Of a stretch of DNA of 64,000 bases, positions 8,828 through 19,628 are shown in pieces. Each line of letters begins with the position of its first letter. Within the stretch, counting starts at the first letter, position 1. Position numbers and translations under genes: made by a program. The stretch is from NCBI RefSeq assembly GCF_000213255.1, contig NC_015520.1, positions 186,001 to 250,000 on the forward strand, in the 5' to 3' direction. Under the pieces are notes generated by a model, which searched no databases, had not been told where the DNA came from, and was given only the letters and a program-made list of their open reading frames with translations. The stretch is from Mahella australiensis 50-1 BON (GTDB taxonomy: Bacteria > Bacillota > Clostridia > Mahellales > Mahellaceae).

Positions 8828-9838
8828 ATGAAACAAAGAGCTGAGGAGATATTAAACGACGATAAATTACTTTTAAGTCGGAAAAGATGGTTTGATAGAC
8901 TCGAGTCATTATTCGATGGCGAGTGTATTGATAAGGTTATTTATCTTAATGGCATATATGGTCGTTCGAATATTGATCCATATAAAGAACCGGAAAGATG
9001 GCTAACTGATGCTCTAGATGATTTGGCATCACGTGCAGATAAATTGTTGGACAATGAGGTGTTTCGCCCCCTGTGCATTGAATTTGGTCCATATGGAGTA
9101 CATTTTATTGATAAGATATTGGGAGCTAATGTATACTTTGATGAAATTAGTAATCAATGGTATAATGAATATATTCAAGGTCATATTGGTCAGCTATGCT
9201 ATCCTGATCTTGAGCAAAATGAGGCATGGAATTTAGCAAAGAGATTGGCGCGGGCTTTTATCGAAAGCAAGGTTAAAGTACCGTTGTTTGGCCTCCCAAC
9301 CATTGCTAGTGTATTGAATGTAGCTGTTAACCTTTATGGGCAGAGGTTTTTGGAGGCTTTATATATAACACCGAATGAAGCGGAACACGATATAAAGGTT
9401 ATAAATAGACTTTTATGCGATCTGCATGGCTGGTACTTAAAAAATATACCTATAGATCAACTGCAGCCTGTTATATCGGGGCATCGTACGCAGCCACCTG
9501 GTTTTGGACAGTTATGCGGTTGCAGTACCCAACTGATCTCTTCACGCATGTACCGCGAATTTATCGCGCCGTTTGATGATCAGTTATTGTCAACGTATCC
9601 TCATGGAGGAATGATACATCTATGTGGAAATCATGTGCAACATATACCTGTGTGGAGAGAGATGAAGTCATTGCGCGCTATTCAAGTGAATGATAGAGCT
9701 GCTGAAGATTTAGAGACCTACTTTGTAGGTCTGCGTGAAGACCAAATAATATATCTAAATCCCACTGATATGATGACTGTTGAGAAAGCGATTAAAATAA
9801 CCAAAGGGAAACGCCTCGTAATAGTAGCTGATATTTGA
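8828..9838 (+). CDS. Uroporphyrinogen decarboxylase (UroD/MtaA) family protein in the hemicellulose operon
   Basis: A 336-aa member of the UROD superfamily, whose non-haem members are methyl- and corrinoid-linked methyltransferases. The C-terminal half shows the typical barrel segments (YREFIAPFDDQLLSTY, HLCGNHVQHIPVW, IYLNPTDMMTVEKAI). The HLCGN segment carries the His/Cys pair used for zinc or substrate binding in MtaA-like enzymes. It is not a haem-synthesis gene by context: it lies between GH43 and a LacI regulator. A role in handling O-methylated sugars is conceivable but unproven. TAGGAGAT precedes the ATG. Confidence 0.8.
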   Translation: MKQRAEEILNDDKLLLSRKRWFDRLESLFDGECIDKVIYLNGIYGRSNIDPYKEPERWLTDALDDLASRADKLLDNEVFRPLCIEFGPYGVHFIDKILGANVYFDEISNQWYNEYIQGHIGQLCYPDLEQNEAWNLAKRLARAFIESKVKVPLFGLPTIASVLNVAVNLYGQRFLEALYITPNEAEHDIKVINRLLCDLHGWYLKNIPIDQLQPVISGHRTQPPGFGQLCGCSTQLISSRMYREFIAPFDDQLLSTYPHGGMIHLCGNHVQHIPVWREMKSLRAIQVNDRAAEDLETYFVGLREDQIIYLNPTDMMTVEKAIKITKGKRLVIVADI

Positions 9839-9856
9839 TAATAGGGAGGTAAAAGT

Positions 9857-9886
9857 ATGGAGGATTATAAAGTTCCTTCATATTAA
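9857..9886 (+). other. Nine-codon open frame upstream of lacI (leader or remnant)
   Basis: GGGAGGT is followed at good spacing by ATG and the frame MEDYKVPSY, then a stop 6 nt before the ATG of the LacI gene. The ribosome site is better than that of the LacI gene itself. It may couple translation into lacI or be the leftover start of a lost gene. No family signal is possible at this length. Confidence 0.3.
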
Positions 9887-9892
9887 GAAGGC

Positions 9893-10891
9893 ATGAAAAT
9901 AACATTAAAGGACATAGCAGAAAAGACCGGATATAGTATAAATACTGTGTCACGAGCATTAAAGGACAAGGATGATATAGCGGAAGAAACAAAGAAAATT
10001 ATCAAGCAAGCTGCAAAAGAGATGGGCTATATACCTAATAGTATAGCTAGTGGTTTGCGTTCCGGAGTGTCTAAAACTATAGCAGTAGTATTAAGCGACG
10101 TATCCAACCCTTATTTTTCCATAATGGCCAAACATATAGAAATCGCAGCGAGGAAATATGGTTACACTATTTTTGTTATAAATACTGATGAACGTTACGA
10201 CCTCGAGGAACGTGCCGTCTATACAGCTATGAGCAAGGGTGTTGACGGTATAATACTCTTCCCAACGCAAAAAAAATATGAAGATATAGACTTTTTAAAA
10301 AAATCTAATATGCCATTTGTAATAGTAGGTCGCCATTTTGAGGAATGGAATGATATGGATTATCTGATATCCGACGATGCAAAAGGGGGATATCTTGCCA
10401 CAGAGCATTTGATAAAAAAGGGGAAAAGGCGTATAATTTTCTTGAATGGGCCTGAATATGTATCACCCGCATTGGAAAGAGAGGAAGGTTATAGGCGAGC
10501 TTTGGCTGATAATGACATAGAATTCGATCCGAAGCTGGTCAAACGAGTATCTATATTAGCAGGGCGTTCATACTCTGCTATGAAAAAAATTATAGAGCAG
10601 GGAATAGATTTCTCAGGTATTTTCGCTTTCAGCGATGTGATAGCATGGGAAGCCATATATGCGTTGGAAGATGCGGGGCTCAAGGTGCCCGATGATGTCG
10701 GCGTAGTGGGTTATGATAATATACAGTCGCAATTATTTTTTCCGTGGCCACTTACTACCATCAATATCTCCAAACGCAAGATGGCACATAAAGCAGTGGA
10801 TATATTGATGAAACGGATAAACGGGCAGAATAATGGCAAATATTATCATGAGGTATTCGATACAAAATTGATAGTGCGAAAAAGTTGCTAA
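9893..10891 (+). CDS. LacI/GalR-family transcriptional regulator
   Basis: A 332-aa regulator. The N-terminal helix-turn-helix (ITLKDIAEKTGYSINTVSRAL) and hinge helix (PNSIASGLRSG) bind DNA. The rest is a periplasmic-binding-like sensor domain, starting SKTIAVVLSDVSNPYFS, that senses a sugar. It lies inside the set A operon, so the CGTTTCCGGTAACG block at 3346 and its copy at 14356 are plausible operators, as is the palindrome at 12662. A truncated paralogue lies at 21568-22181, nearly identical over its last 350 bp. Confidence 0.93.
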   Translation: MKITLKDIAEKTGYSINTVSRALKDKDDIAEETKKIIKQAAKEMGYIPNSIASGLRSGVSKTIAVVLSDVSNPYFSIMAKHIEIAARKYGYTIFVINTDERYDLEERAVYTAMSKGVDGIILFPTQKKYEDIDFLKKSNMPFVIVGRHFEEWNDMDYLISDDAKGGYLATEHLIKKGKRRIIFLNGPEYVSPALEREEGYRRALADNDIEFDPKLVKRVSILAGRSYSAMKKIIEQGIDFSGIFAFSDVIAWEAIYALEDAGLKVPDDVGVVGYDNIQSQLFFPWPLTTINISKRKMAHKAVDILMKRINGQNNGKYYHEVFDTKLIVRKSC

Positions 10892-10915
10892 AATCAATAA
10901 TAACTAATGATAACT

Positions 10916-12627
10916 GTGAGGAGGATTTTTATGTCAAGTATACCGAGGCCGGAATATCCACGGCCAGATTTTGTGAGGAAAGATTGGCTTAACTTAAATG
11001 GAATATGGGAATTCAAATTCGATGATGCCGATGAATGTTGGAGTACCATCAATGTGCCTTTCTGTTTTGAGAGCAAATTAAGCGGCATAGGTGACCCGTC
11101 GCCACATGATCGTATATGGTACAGGCGTGCATTTGATATCCCCCAGCAATGGCGGGACAAAAGGATAATGCTTCATTTCGGGGCAGTCGATTATATAGCT
11201 AAGGTATGGGTCAACAGCGTTTACATGGGGAGCCATACGGGAGGTCATACCCCATTTTCATTCGATATAACCGATGCCCTTAGCGCAGATGGTGAAAATA
11301 TAATAATGGTCGAAGTCGATGATTATGCCTATGAACGCCAACAAGCCAGGGGCAAACAATCGTGGATGGACGAACCATTCGGTTGTTGGTATGACCGCAC
11401 ATCGGGCATATGGCAGACAGTATGGCTGGAACCTGTGAACGCGATACATGTAGAGAACGTACATATAACGCCGGATATAGACAACGGTATCGTGAATATA
11501 GAGGCGTGGCTTAGCCGTGAGGCTGTAGATTGTAGGTTGAAGGCCGATATAACTTTCGATGGTGTGCATATCGTCTCGGCCGAAACAGATTGTCATCAGG
11601 GCGTTGCCAGATTCAGCGTCAATGTGGTAAGCCATATTTTTGAATGGGGCCTTAAACTGTGGAGCCCGGAGCAGCCGAATCTATACGATATAAACTTCAC
11701 GCTTATCGATAGGGGCGGCAGGGAAGCAGATCGTGTGTCCGGCTATTTCGGTATGCGCAAGGTATCGATTAAAGATGGTAAGGTATTGCTGAATAATCAT
11801 CCATATTATCAAAAACTTATATTGGATCAGGGCTATTTCCCCGAATCTAACCTTACGGCACCGTCCGAGCAGGCTTTGATAGATGATATAAAGATGACAA
11901 AAGCTTTCGGGTATAACGGCGTAAGAAAGCATCAGAAAGTGGAAGAACCTTTATACCTGTATTGGTGCGATAAGTTAGGATTATTGGTATGGGGGGAAAT
12001 GGCGTCGTATTATGAATTCAGTACGGCTGCAGCCGATGCCTACATAAAGGAGTGGCAGGAGATAATAGAAAGAGATTACAACCATCCATGTATAATAACA
12101 TGGACCCCGTTCAATGAATCATGGGGTGTGCCAAATATATTAAACGATAAAAAACAGCAATATCACACTATGGCAGTGGTCAATATGATACGATCGCTGG
12201 ACAGTACTCGACCGGTGGTATCCAATGACGGATGGGAACATACAGACACTGACTTATGCACGATACACGATTATAGAGCTGATGGAGAGGATTTCAAGAA
12301 GGCATATGCCGACAAGGACAAAGTGGTAAATGGTGCGCCGGCGGGTAAATTCATATTTGCCGAGGGTCATACCTATGATGGTCAGCCTGTGCTTATAACC
12401 GAATACGGCGGCATAGCATTTGCTTCCGATAAAGGATGGGGATATGGCGATAAAGTATCCGATGAAGAGGAGTTTTTGAGCCGCTTCGAAAGGATAACGC
12501 ATGCTATTATGTCTGTAGATTACATATGCGGATTTTGCTATACACAACTTACCGATGTACAGCAAGAAGTAAACGGTCTTATGACATATGACAGGAAACC
12601 GAAATTTGATCCGGCCAAGATAAAAGC
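10916..12627 (+). repeat. 1,712-bp direct repeat, copy 1 (GH2 gene)
   Basis: This stretch recurs at 31005-32716, 20,089 bp downstream and in the same orientation. By eye I find four substitutions in the first 215 bp and none from about 11,130 to the end. After 12627 the sequences diverge. The repeat begins at the ribosome site and ends ten codons before the stop. Confidence 0.9.
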
Positions 12628-12646
12628 GATAAACGATAGAAGATAA
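10931..12646 (+). CDS. Glycoside hydrolase family 2 protein, copy 1
   Basis: A 571-aa cytoplasmic GH2 enzyme (beta-galactosidase/glucuronidase/mannosidase superfamily) with no signal peptide. Sugar-binding and Ig-like domains (to about residue 270) precede a TIM barrel. E396 in FNESWG is the likely acid/base and E491 in ITEYGG the likely nucleophile. It is much shorter than LacZ, lacking the C-terminal domains. The ATG at 10931 is chosen because GAGGAGGA precedes it; an in-frame ATG at 10907 has no site. In this context it probably trims imported hemicellulose oligosaccharides; the sugar specificity is unknown. An almost identical copy lies at 31020. Confidence 0.9.
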   Translation: MSSIPRPEYPRPDFVRKDWLNLNGIWEFKFDDADECWSTINVPFCFESKLSGIGDPSPHDRIWYRRAFDIPQQWRDKRIMLHFGAVDYIAKVWVNSVYMGSHTGGHTPFSFDITDALSADGENIIMVEVDDYAYERQQARGKQSWMDEPFGCWYDRTSGIWQTVWLEPVNAIHVENVHITPDIDNGIVNIEAWLSREAVDCRLKADITFDGVHIVSAETDCHQGVARFSVNVVSHIFEWGLKLWSPEQPNLYDINFTLIDRGGREADRVSGYFGMRKVSIKDGKVLLNNHPYYQKLILDQGYFPESNLTAPSEQALIDDIKMTKAFGYNGVRKHQKVEEPLYLYWCDKLGLLVWGEMASYYEFSTAAADAYIKEWQEIIERDYNHPCIITWTPFNESWGVPNILNDKKQQYHTMAVVNMIRSLDSTRPVVSNDGWEHTDTDLCTIHDYRADGEDFKKAYADKDKVVNGAPAGKFIFAEGHTYDGQPVLITEYGGIAFASDKGWGYGDKVSDEEEFLSRFERITHAIMSVDYICGFCYTQLTDVQQEVNGLMTYDRKPKFDPAKIKAINDRR

Positions 12647-12661
12647 TCAAAAACGCAATAA

Positions 12662-12677
12662 AACGCTTTAAAGCGTT
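12662..12677 (+). promoter_or_regulatory. Perfect 16-bp palindrome upstream of abfA (candidate operator)
   Basis: AACGCTTTAAAGCGTT reads the same on both strands. It lies 17 bp before the abfA ATG and just ahead of its ribosome site. Binding there would block read-through or initiation. The sequence differs from the CCGG-centred blocks at 3346 and 14356, so the regulator is uncertain. Confidence 0.5.
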
Positions 12678-12679
12678 AG

Positions 12680-14206
<1,527 letters not shown>

Positions 14207-14321
14207 CTTTTTGCCGTTCAACAGCACATCGTTGCTGTGTAGGCTTGTTGAGCAATATAATGTGTTGCTCGAGCTAGATGACTTATATTGTTTCGGGGGG
14301 AGGGAAATTTTTACTGAAGTA

Positions 14322-14382
14322 TTGACAGAATAATATGTGCATTATATAATATTATCGTTTCCGGTACCGTTAATGTAAACGT
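14322..14382 (+). promoter_or_regulatory. Promoter and operator of importer set B, near-copy of the set A promoter
   Basis: TTGACA (14322-14327), 17 bp, TATAAT (14345-14350), then CGTTTCCGGTACCG from 14356 and GTAAACGTTAAT. From about 14312 to 14386 the DNA matches 3302-3376 with only a few substitutions, although the genes behind the two promoters differ. The two sets are therefore probably controlled by the same LacI-type regulator. Confidence 0.75.
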
Positions 14383-14438
14383 TAATATGAAAATATTTTT
14401 TGGCTAAATTGTTAATTTTATAAAAGAGAGGTTTTACT

Positions 14439-15857
14439 ATGAGAAAGTTGAGAGTATCTTTGGTATTCCTGTTGGCTATTAGTATGTTTGTACTGCAAGT
14501 TGGGTGTACGCCTACTAAGACGCAAAGTGATAATATGCCTAGCGAATCGGGTACTAGCGAAACTGATGGCAGCGATGCTTCGTCAGAGAAACAAACAATA
14601 ACATTTTGGAAATGGATTCCGACTGAAGGTTCTCAAACAGATGATTTAGTGGCAGCGTGGGAAAAAGAGTATCCTAATATTAAACTTGATATTACTCATG
14701 TAGGCGAATCAGAAGCGCATTTCCAAAAATTATCTGCTGCTCTTGCGGCTAATGAAGGGCCATCTGTCCTTGCTCTACAAGTAGGGGCTCGGGCTAATCA
14801 ATTCAAAGATTTCTGTGAGCCACTTAGACCGTTAGCTGAAAAGAAGTGGGGCTCCGATTGGGAGAATAAATTTTTGCCAGCTGCTCTTGAACAATGCCGT
14901 TATTCAGGAGACGATTATACAGTGCTTCCCGGTGGAATGACAGCGACGCCGGTTATTATGTACAATGCAGCAGCATTTGAAAAGCTTGGTATTACAAAAG
15001 CTCCTGAGACCATGCAAGATGTTTATGATGCTATCGAGAAATCAAAAAGGGATCCTAACATAATACCTGGTGTCGCGATTGGAGCGAAAGAAGGATGGGC
15101 TTGTCGCGATGTGTTCATGGGTATTATTAACCAGATTGCCCCCGGTAAGGTTTATGAAGCTGCGGATGGCAAATCGAGCTTTACTGAACCGGAATTTGTT
15201 GAAGCGCTAGAAATTTGGAAAAACTTATTCGATAGTGGGTTTTTTGCAGAGGGTAGTTTAGGTACGGCTCTATATCCTGATATAAACGATAATTTCAGTC
15301 TTGCAGGGACTGATGGAAGGCGTTACTATATAATGATGAGTTGCGGCACATGGCATGGTTCTGGACTTACTAAAAAAGCTGTTCAAGAGGGTATTGAAAA
15401 AGGGGTTCGTGCTCCTGAGGATAAGCTGACTATGGGTGCTTTCACATTACCGGCTGTTAAGGAAGACGCACAAAAAAATATGGTTGTTACAGTTGATGTG
15501 GCTTGGGGAGTAAATAACTCAAAACCTCAAAAAGAAAAAGAAGCTGCATTTGAATTTGTTGCTTGGATGGCAGCAGGCCATGGCCAGGAAATTTGGAGTA
15601 ATTCTTTGCAGGTACTACCGTGTGCTAAGGGTGTATCCTTAGAGCCAGCAATGAATGATATGAGGGGCGAGCCTGAAAAGAAAGCTTTGGAAATGTTCCA
15701 ATATTATGTTGAAAATAATGCCGGAGCTCGCGAGATAAAATATGCAGAAATTTCTAATGCGTTGAATGATGTTTTACCGGCTGTAGCTGCTGGTGCTATG
15801 ACTCCAGAAGAAGCAACGAAGCAATTGCAAGCAGCTTCGGAATCTGTAGCTCGTTAA
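14439..15857 (+). CDS. Sugar ABC transporter substrate-binding lipoprotein (family 1), set B
   Basis: A 472-aa extracellular binding protein. The signal ends in LQVGC with probable lipidated Cys23; the residue at -3 is Gln, which is not canonical. A Ser/Asp-rich linker and a family-1 fold follow (ITFWKWIPTEG, DLVAAWEKEYPNIKLDITHV). It is shorter than, and only distantly related to, the LplA-like proteins of sets A and C; it resembles UgpB/MalE-type proteins. The partner permeases follow. The shared promoter suggests hemicellulose-derived oligosaccharides as cargo. Confidence 0.9.
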   Translation: MRKLRVSLVFLLAISMFVLQVGCTPTKTQSDNMPSESGTSETDGSDASSEKQTITFWKWIPTEGSQTDDLVAAWEKEYPNIKLDITHVGESEAHFQKLSAALAANEGPSVLALQVGARANQFKDFCEPLRPLAEKKWGSDWENKFLPAALEQCRYSGDDYTVLPGGMTATPVIMYNAAAFEKLGITKAPETMQDVYDAIEKSKRDPNIIPGVAIGAKEGWACRDVFMGIINQIAPGKVYEAADGKSSFTEPEFVEALEIWKNLFDSGFFAEGSLGTALYPDINDNFSLAGTDGRRYYIMMSCGTWHGSGLTKKAVQEGIEKGVRAPEDKLTMGAFTLPAVKEDAQKNMVVTVDVAWGVNNSKPQKEKEAAFEFVAWMAAGHGQEIWSNSLQVLPCAKGVSLEPAMNDMRGEPEKKALEMFQYYVENNAGAREIKYAEISNALNDVLPAVAAGAMTPEEATKQLQAASESVAR

Positions 15858-15869
15858 AAAGACTTTTTG

Positions 15870-15905
15870 AATTTTTGGGTGCACATAAGTGTGCACCCAA
15901 AAATT
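15870..15905 (+). other. Intercistronic hairpin after the set B binding-protein gene
   Basis: AATTTTTGGGTGCACA (15870-15885) pairs perfectly with 15890-15905 around the tetraloop TAAG. It stands between the binding-protein and permease genes. The sequence is unrelated to the hairpin in set A, but the position is the same. It could act as a partial terminator or an mRNA stabiliser. Confidence 0.7.
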
Positions 15906-15961
15906 AAGTTTTATAATAGAACAGCAAATATCAATTATGTTAATCAAAGGGGGTGCCTTTT

Positions 15962-16891
15962 ATGACAGAAAAAGCCACAAGAGAGCCCAAAAGGGTGGTA
16001 GGAAAAGGATTAAAAAAAGCTGTGTTTGGTAAAACATATGCAGCGTATTTTTATATAGCGCCAGCTTTTATTTTTTTAGGGATCTTTACTTACTATGCTA
16101 TGGCATATAATATTCATGTTTCATTTTTTGAATGGAATGGGGTAAGTATAAATAAAATCTTTATTGGACTTAATAACTATACAAGAATGTTTAAAGACCC
16201 ATATTTTATTTTAGCACTTAAAAATACAGCGATTTACTTTGTTATAACTGTCCCTGTTCAAGCAGTTTTTGGCTTAATTTTGGCATATTGTTTCCAACAA
16301 AATATTTTCGCTAAGGGATTAGCCAGATCTATCATATTTTTACCAAATGTCATGGCTTTAGTCGTTATTGGCTATGTATTCAGTCAGATGTTTAATTATC
16401 AGCAGGGTTTTATCAATGAGCTACTGCGCCAGATAGGGCTTGGCAACCTAGTAAGGGATTGGACTGGAGATCCTAATACAGCTCTTTATTCTGTTATTAT
16501 TGCGAATATTTATACGTATGTTGGTTTCTCTATGACACTTTATATTGCTGGAATTGTCGGGATTCCAAAAGACGTGTTAGAGGCAGCGCAGATCGATGGA
16601 GGTTCTGAGGTTAAGGTCATTAGGTATGTTATATTGCCGCTTTTAAGGCCTACTCACATTACAGTCCTTATACTCGGTATCGTTGGCACGCTTAAAACTT
16701 TTGATTTAGTTTGGCTAATCACAAAAGGAGGGCCAGGTAGAAGCTCTGAGATGTTAGCGACGTTGATTTACCGTTCTTATATTCTTGAGTATAAAGCAGG
16801 ATATGCTGCGGCAATATCGGTGATCGTATTGATTATCGCCCTAGGGCTTTCATGCTTGAACCTGTATATTCAAAGACAGGGCGAATATTAA
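15962..16891 (+). CDS. ABC sugar permease, MalF/UgpA-like, set B
   Basis: About 309 aa with six membrane helices and the EAA loop DVLEAAQIDGGSEVKVIRY. AAAGGGGG precedes the ATG at 15962; an in-frame GTG at 15953 lies inside that ribosome site and is rejected. Its sequence is of the UgpA/MsmF branch, unlike the LplB-type permeases of sets A and C, in line with the different binding protein. It pairs with the next permease. Confidence 0.9.
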   Translation: MTEKATREPKRVVGKGLKKAVFGKTYAAYFYIAPAFIFLGIFTYYAMAYNIHVSFFEWNGVSINKIFIGLNNYTRMFKDPYFILALKNTAIYFVITVPVQAVFGLILAYCFQQNIFAKGLARSIIFLPNVMALVVIGYVFSQMFNYQQGFINELLRQIGLGNLVRDWTGDPNTALYSVIIANIYTYVGFSMTLYIAGIVGIPKDVLEAAQIDGGSEVKVIRYVILPLLRPTHITVLILGIVGTLKTFDLVWLITKGGPGRSSEMLATLIYRSYILEYKAGYAAAISVIVLIIALGLSCLNLYIQRQGEY

Positions 16892-16935
16892 ATGTATTCG
16901 ACAATTACGCTAATATGAAAGGAGTATAAGTAAGC

Positions 16936-17796
16936 ATGAAGATGGAAAAATATAGTCGCAATCAATATAGGGGGCATTGGTCGGCGGGAAGAATTGTTTC
17001 TCAAATATTTATTATTTTAATGACGGTAATTTGGATTTATCCAATCTATAAAATGATTGAACGTTCGTTCTTTGGTCAAGGCTGGGGAAATTATCAGCGT
17101 GTACTATTTCAGGCCGATAGTTTTACTATAGCAAAAGGATATAATGCAGAAATCGCTGATTTTTGGATTTATTTAAAGAATTCATTGATGGTGACCGGCA
17201 TAGACATGATATTAATACTTGTATGTGTGTCATTAGCTGCTTTTGCTTTTTCAAAGATGGACTTTCCAGGCAATAATGTTTTGTATATTTTAACATTAAT
17301 TGGGATGATGATGCCTGCTGCAGGTTTCATTGTGCCTTATTTTATTACCTTAAAAACAATTGGGTTGACCAATAATCCGTTTGGTTTAGTCGGTCCTCAT
17401 GTGGCAGCGTCCATACCAATGAGTATGTTGATTATACGGAATAGTATGGATGCGGTGAATGATGAAATGATCGAATCGGCTATTATAGATGGATGTTCTA
17501 AAATAAGGGTATTTATTAGTATGTGTATACCATTGTGCAAACCAGCTATTGGTACGGCTGCAATTTTTGCATTTATGGGGAGTTGGAATGATTATTTATT
17601 GCCCTTAGTTTTATTAAATTCTCCTGAATCTATGACAATTACACTATTACCGCAACGATTTACTGCATTTGGAGGAGGCTCTAATTATGGTGTTATCTTT
17701 GCTAGTTTAGTATTGATTTCAATTCCAATATTTATTATTTATTTATTTTGTCAGCGTTATATACAAAGCGGAATTGCAACAGGTACTATCAAATAA
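16936..17796 (+). CDS. ABC sugar permease, MalG/UgpE-like, set B
   Basis: A 286-aa second permease subunit with the EAA loop MIESAIIDGCSKIRVFISM and several hydrophobic helices. AAAGGAG precedes it by 11 nt; a second in-frame ATG at 16942 would be better spaced. The C-terminus (QRYIQSGIATGTIK) is typical. The importer completed here lacks its own ATPase. A damaged glycosidase gene follows after 40 nt. Confidence 0.9.
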   Translation: MKMEKYSRNQYRGHWSAGRIVSQIFIILMTVIWIYPIYKMIERSFFGQGWGNYQRVLFQADSFTIAKGYNAEIADFWIYLKNSLMVTGIDMILILVCVSLAAFAFSKMDFPGNNVLYILTLIGMMMPAAGFIVPYFITLKTIGLTNNPFGLVGPHVAASIPMSMLIIRNSMDAVNDEMIESAIIDGCSKIRVFISMCIPLCKPAIGTAAIFAFMGSWNDYLLPLVLLNSPESMTITLLPQRFTAFGGGSNYGVIFASLVLISIPIFIIYLFCQRYIQSGIATGTIK

Positions 17797-17836
17797 GTTA
17801 TCTATTTTAGAGAGTATATTATTTTTGGAGGGTTTT

Positions 17837-18950
17837 ATGTATTTGGATAAATGGGATCAAGAAAAAGCATGGAGTTGGTATAATAGTCGGCCATGGTTAA
17901 TGGGGTACAATCATGTTACTGGTTCTGTGAAAAATGATATTGAAATGTGGCAGGAAGCTACATTTGAAGAAAGTTTAACAAAAACTGATCGGGAATTTCG
18001 ACTTGCAGAAGAAACGGGATTTAATGCAATTAGAATATTTTTACCAGAGGTTGTATGGAAGTATCAGCGTAAAAGCTTTTTGGATAATCTGCAGCGTTTT
18101 GTGCATTGTGCCGGAGAACATGGTTTGGGTGTAGTAATCGTTTTTTTAATGATTGTCTTCTATCGAAGAAAAGTTCGGATTTATTGTCACTGAAATTCGG
18201 CTCACAGCCAGATCCTGATTGGGGATATCATGGCGGGAATAAAGCTACGCCTTTTGATGGCGCTGATGAAGTTGGTTGGTGGGATGGAGATGACCTGGCG
18301 ACATGGCCGCAAAAGGAAGATTATGTGAGAGATATTGTTGGATTATTTAGGAATGACGAGCGTGTCATAATGTGGGACATATGGAACGAACCAGGCAATA
18401 ATAACCGCGAGACTCGCAGCTTAGTTTTGATGGAGAAAGTGTTTGAATGGTTCGTAGTATGAACCCAATTCAGCCATTGACAGCATGTGCATGGGATTTT
18501 GAAGGGAACTATAGGACTCCGCCAACCTTCTATAATAACCCGATGTCTATAAGCGCGATTGAGCGAAGGGCTATTGAACTTTCAGATGTTATTACATTTC
18601 ATTGTTATGGGAAGTTTGAAAATGTTAAATTCGTAACGGAACAACTAAAAAAATTTCATAGACCTATTATAAATACAGAATGGTTACATCGTATTTTGCA
18701 TAATAACGTGTGCGATATTCTCCCATATTTTGCATGCGAGCATATAGGTTCTTTTCATTGGGGGCTTGTGAATGGATATAGGCAATTTCATGAACCCTGG
18801 GGATTTTTGCGTCCTCTTGCTGATCAGTATGATATTGATATAGAGAAGTGGCAGCATGATATTTATAAGAGTGATTTTACTCCTTATAATCCAGAAGAGA
18901 TAAAGTTGTTTAAGAAGCTTTCGCCAAGGAGAAACAGAAACACACTTTAG
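17837..18950 (+). pseudogene. Clan GH-A glycosidase (GH5-like), broken by two frameshifts
   Basis: Three overlapping frames together encode one glycosidase of about 370 aa. The start is ATG 17837 after GGAGGG. The first shift is at a run of seven T near 18140, where one more T would give VVIVFFNDCLL. The second is at GG near 18448, where one more G would give FEWVRSMNP. WDIWNEPGNNN holds the likely acid/base and NTEWLH the likely nucleophile. Both shifts fit loss of one base, either real decay or sequence errors. The protein probably acted on the cargo of importer set B. There is no signal peptide. The neighbouring sulfatase is also broken, which favours real decay. Confidence 0.8.
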
Positions 18951-19040
18951 CTCATAAAAATGCTTAAACTCAGGACGTGCATCTTCACTGAAAATTAACA
19001 GCTTTTATGGAATAGTACTTTGAGTAGGGGGAAACGCATA

Positions 19041-19628
19041 ATGGAAAATAGTGGATTACTAAATATTCTCTGGATTTGTACTGACCAACAGAGGTTTGAT
19101 ACTTTGGGATGTTATGGGAATAAATTCGTGAAAACACCTAATATTGATAGGCCTGCAGAAATGGGCGTACTATTTGAAAGGTGTTATTCCCAGAGTCCTA
19201 TATGTACTCCAAGCAGAGCCAGCTTTTTAACTGGACGCTATCCACGTACTACAAGATGTAGGCAAAATGGCCAGTCTATACCCAGAGATGAAAAACTGGT
19301 TACAAAAATGCTTGACGAAAAAGGGTATGTATGCGGGTTAGCAGGGAAGCTGCATATATCTGCATGTCGCCCTTCTGTTTGCAAGGCTATGGAAAGGCAT
19401 GTCGATGACGGATATTCTGTTTTTCATTGGTCTCATGGTGCCCATGATGGTTGGCCTACTCATGAATATTTTCAATGGTTAAGAGAGAAAGGCCGAAGAT
19501 TTAGAGTTGAAAATATAGAAGGAACAAAACGTGTAAGCTATGGAATGGATGAGGAATATCATCAAACAACCTGGTGCGTAGAAAAGGCGATTTTATTTAT
19601 GGAAGCTAACCGTGAGTATAACATGCGA
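19041..19628 (+). pseudogene. Sulfatase, N-terminal fragment cut off by insertion-sequence DNA
   Basis: The first about 195 residues of a type I sulfatase. NILWICTDQQRFDTLGCYGN carries metal-binding acids, and C55 in CTPSRASFLTGR is the residue normally converted to formylglycine. GYVCGLAGKLH is also typical. Family members are about 450-500 aa. After NREYN, at about 19620-19630, the sequence changes to transposase DNA on the other strand. No sulfatase 3' end is found in the window, so it is dead. It probably removed sulfate groups from sugars taken up by set B. No maturase gene is seen here. Confidence 0.85.

Noticed and set aside
8828-9838. Haem biosynthesis uroporphyrinogen decarboxylase
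   Set aside because: Context is a sugar operon and the sequence is of the MtaA-like branch; no other haem gene is near.
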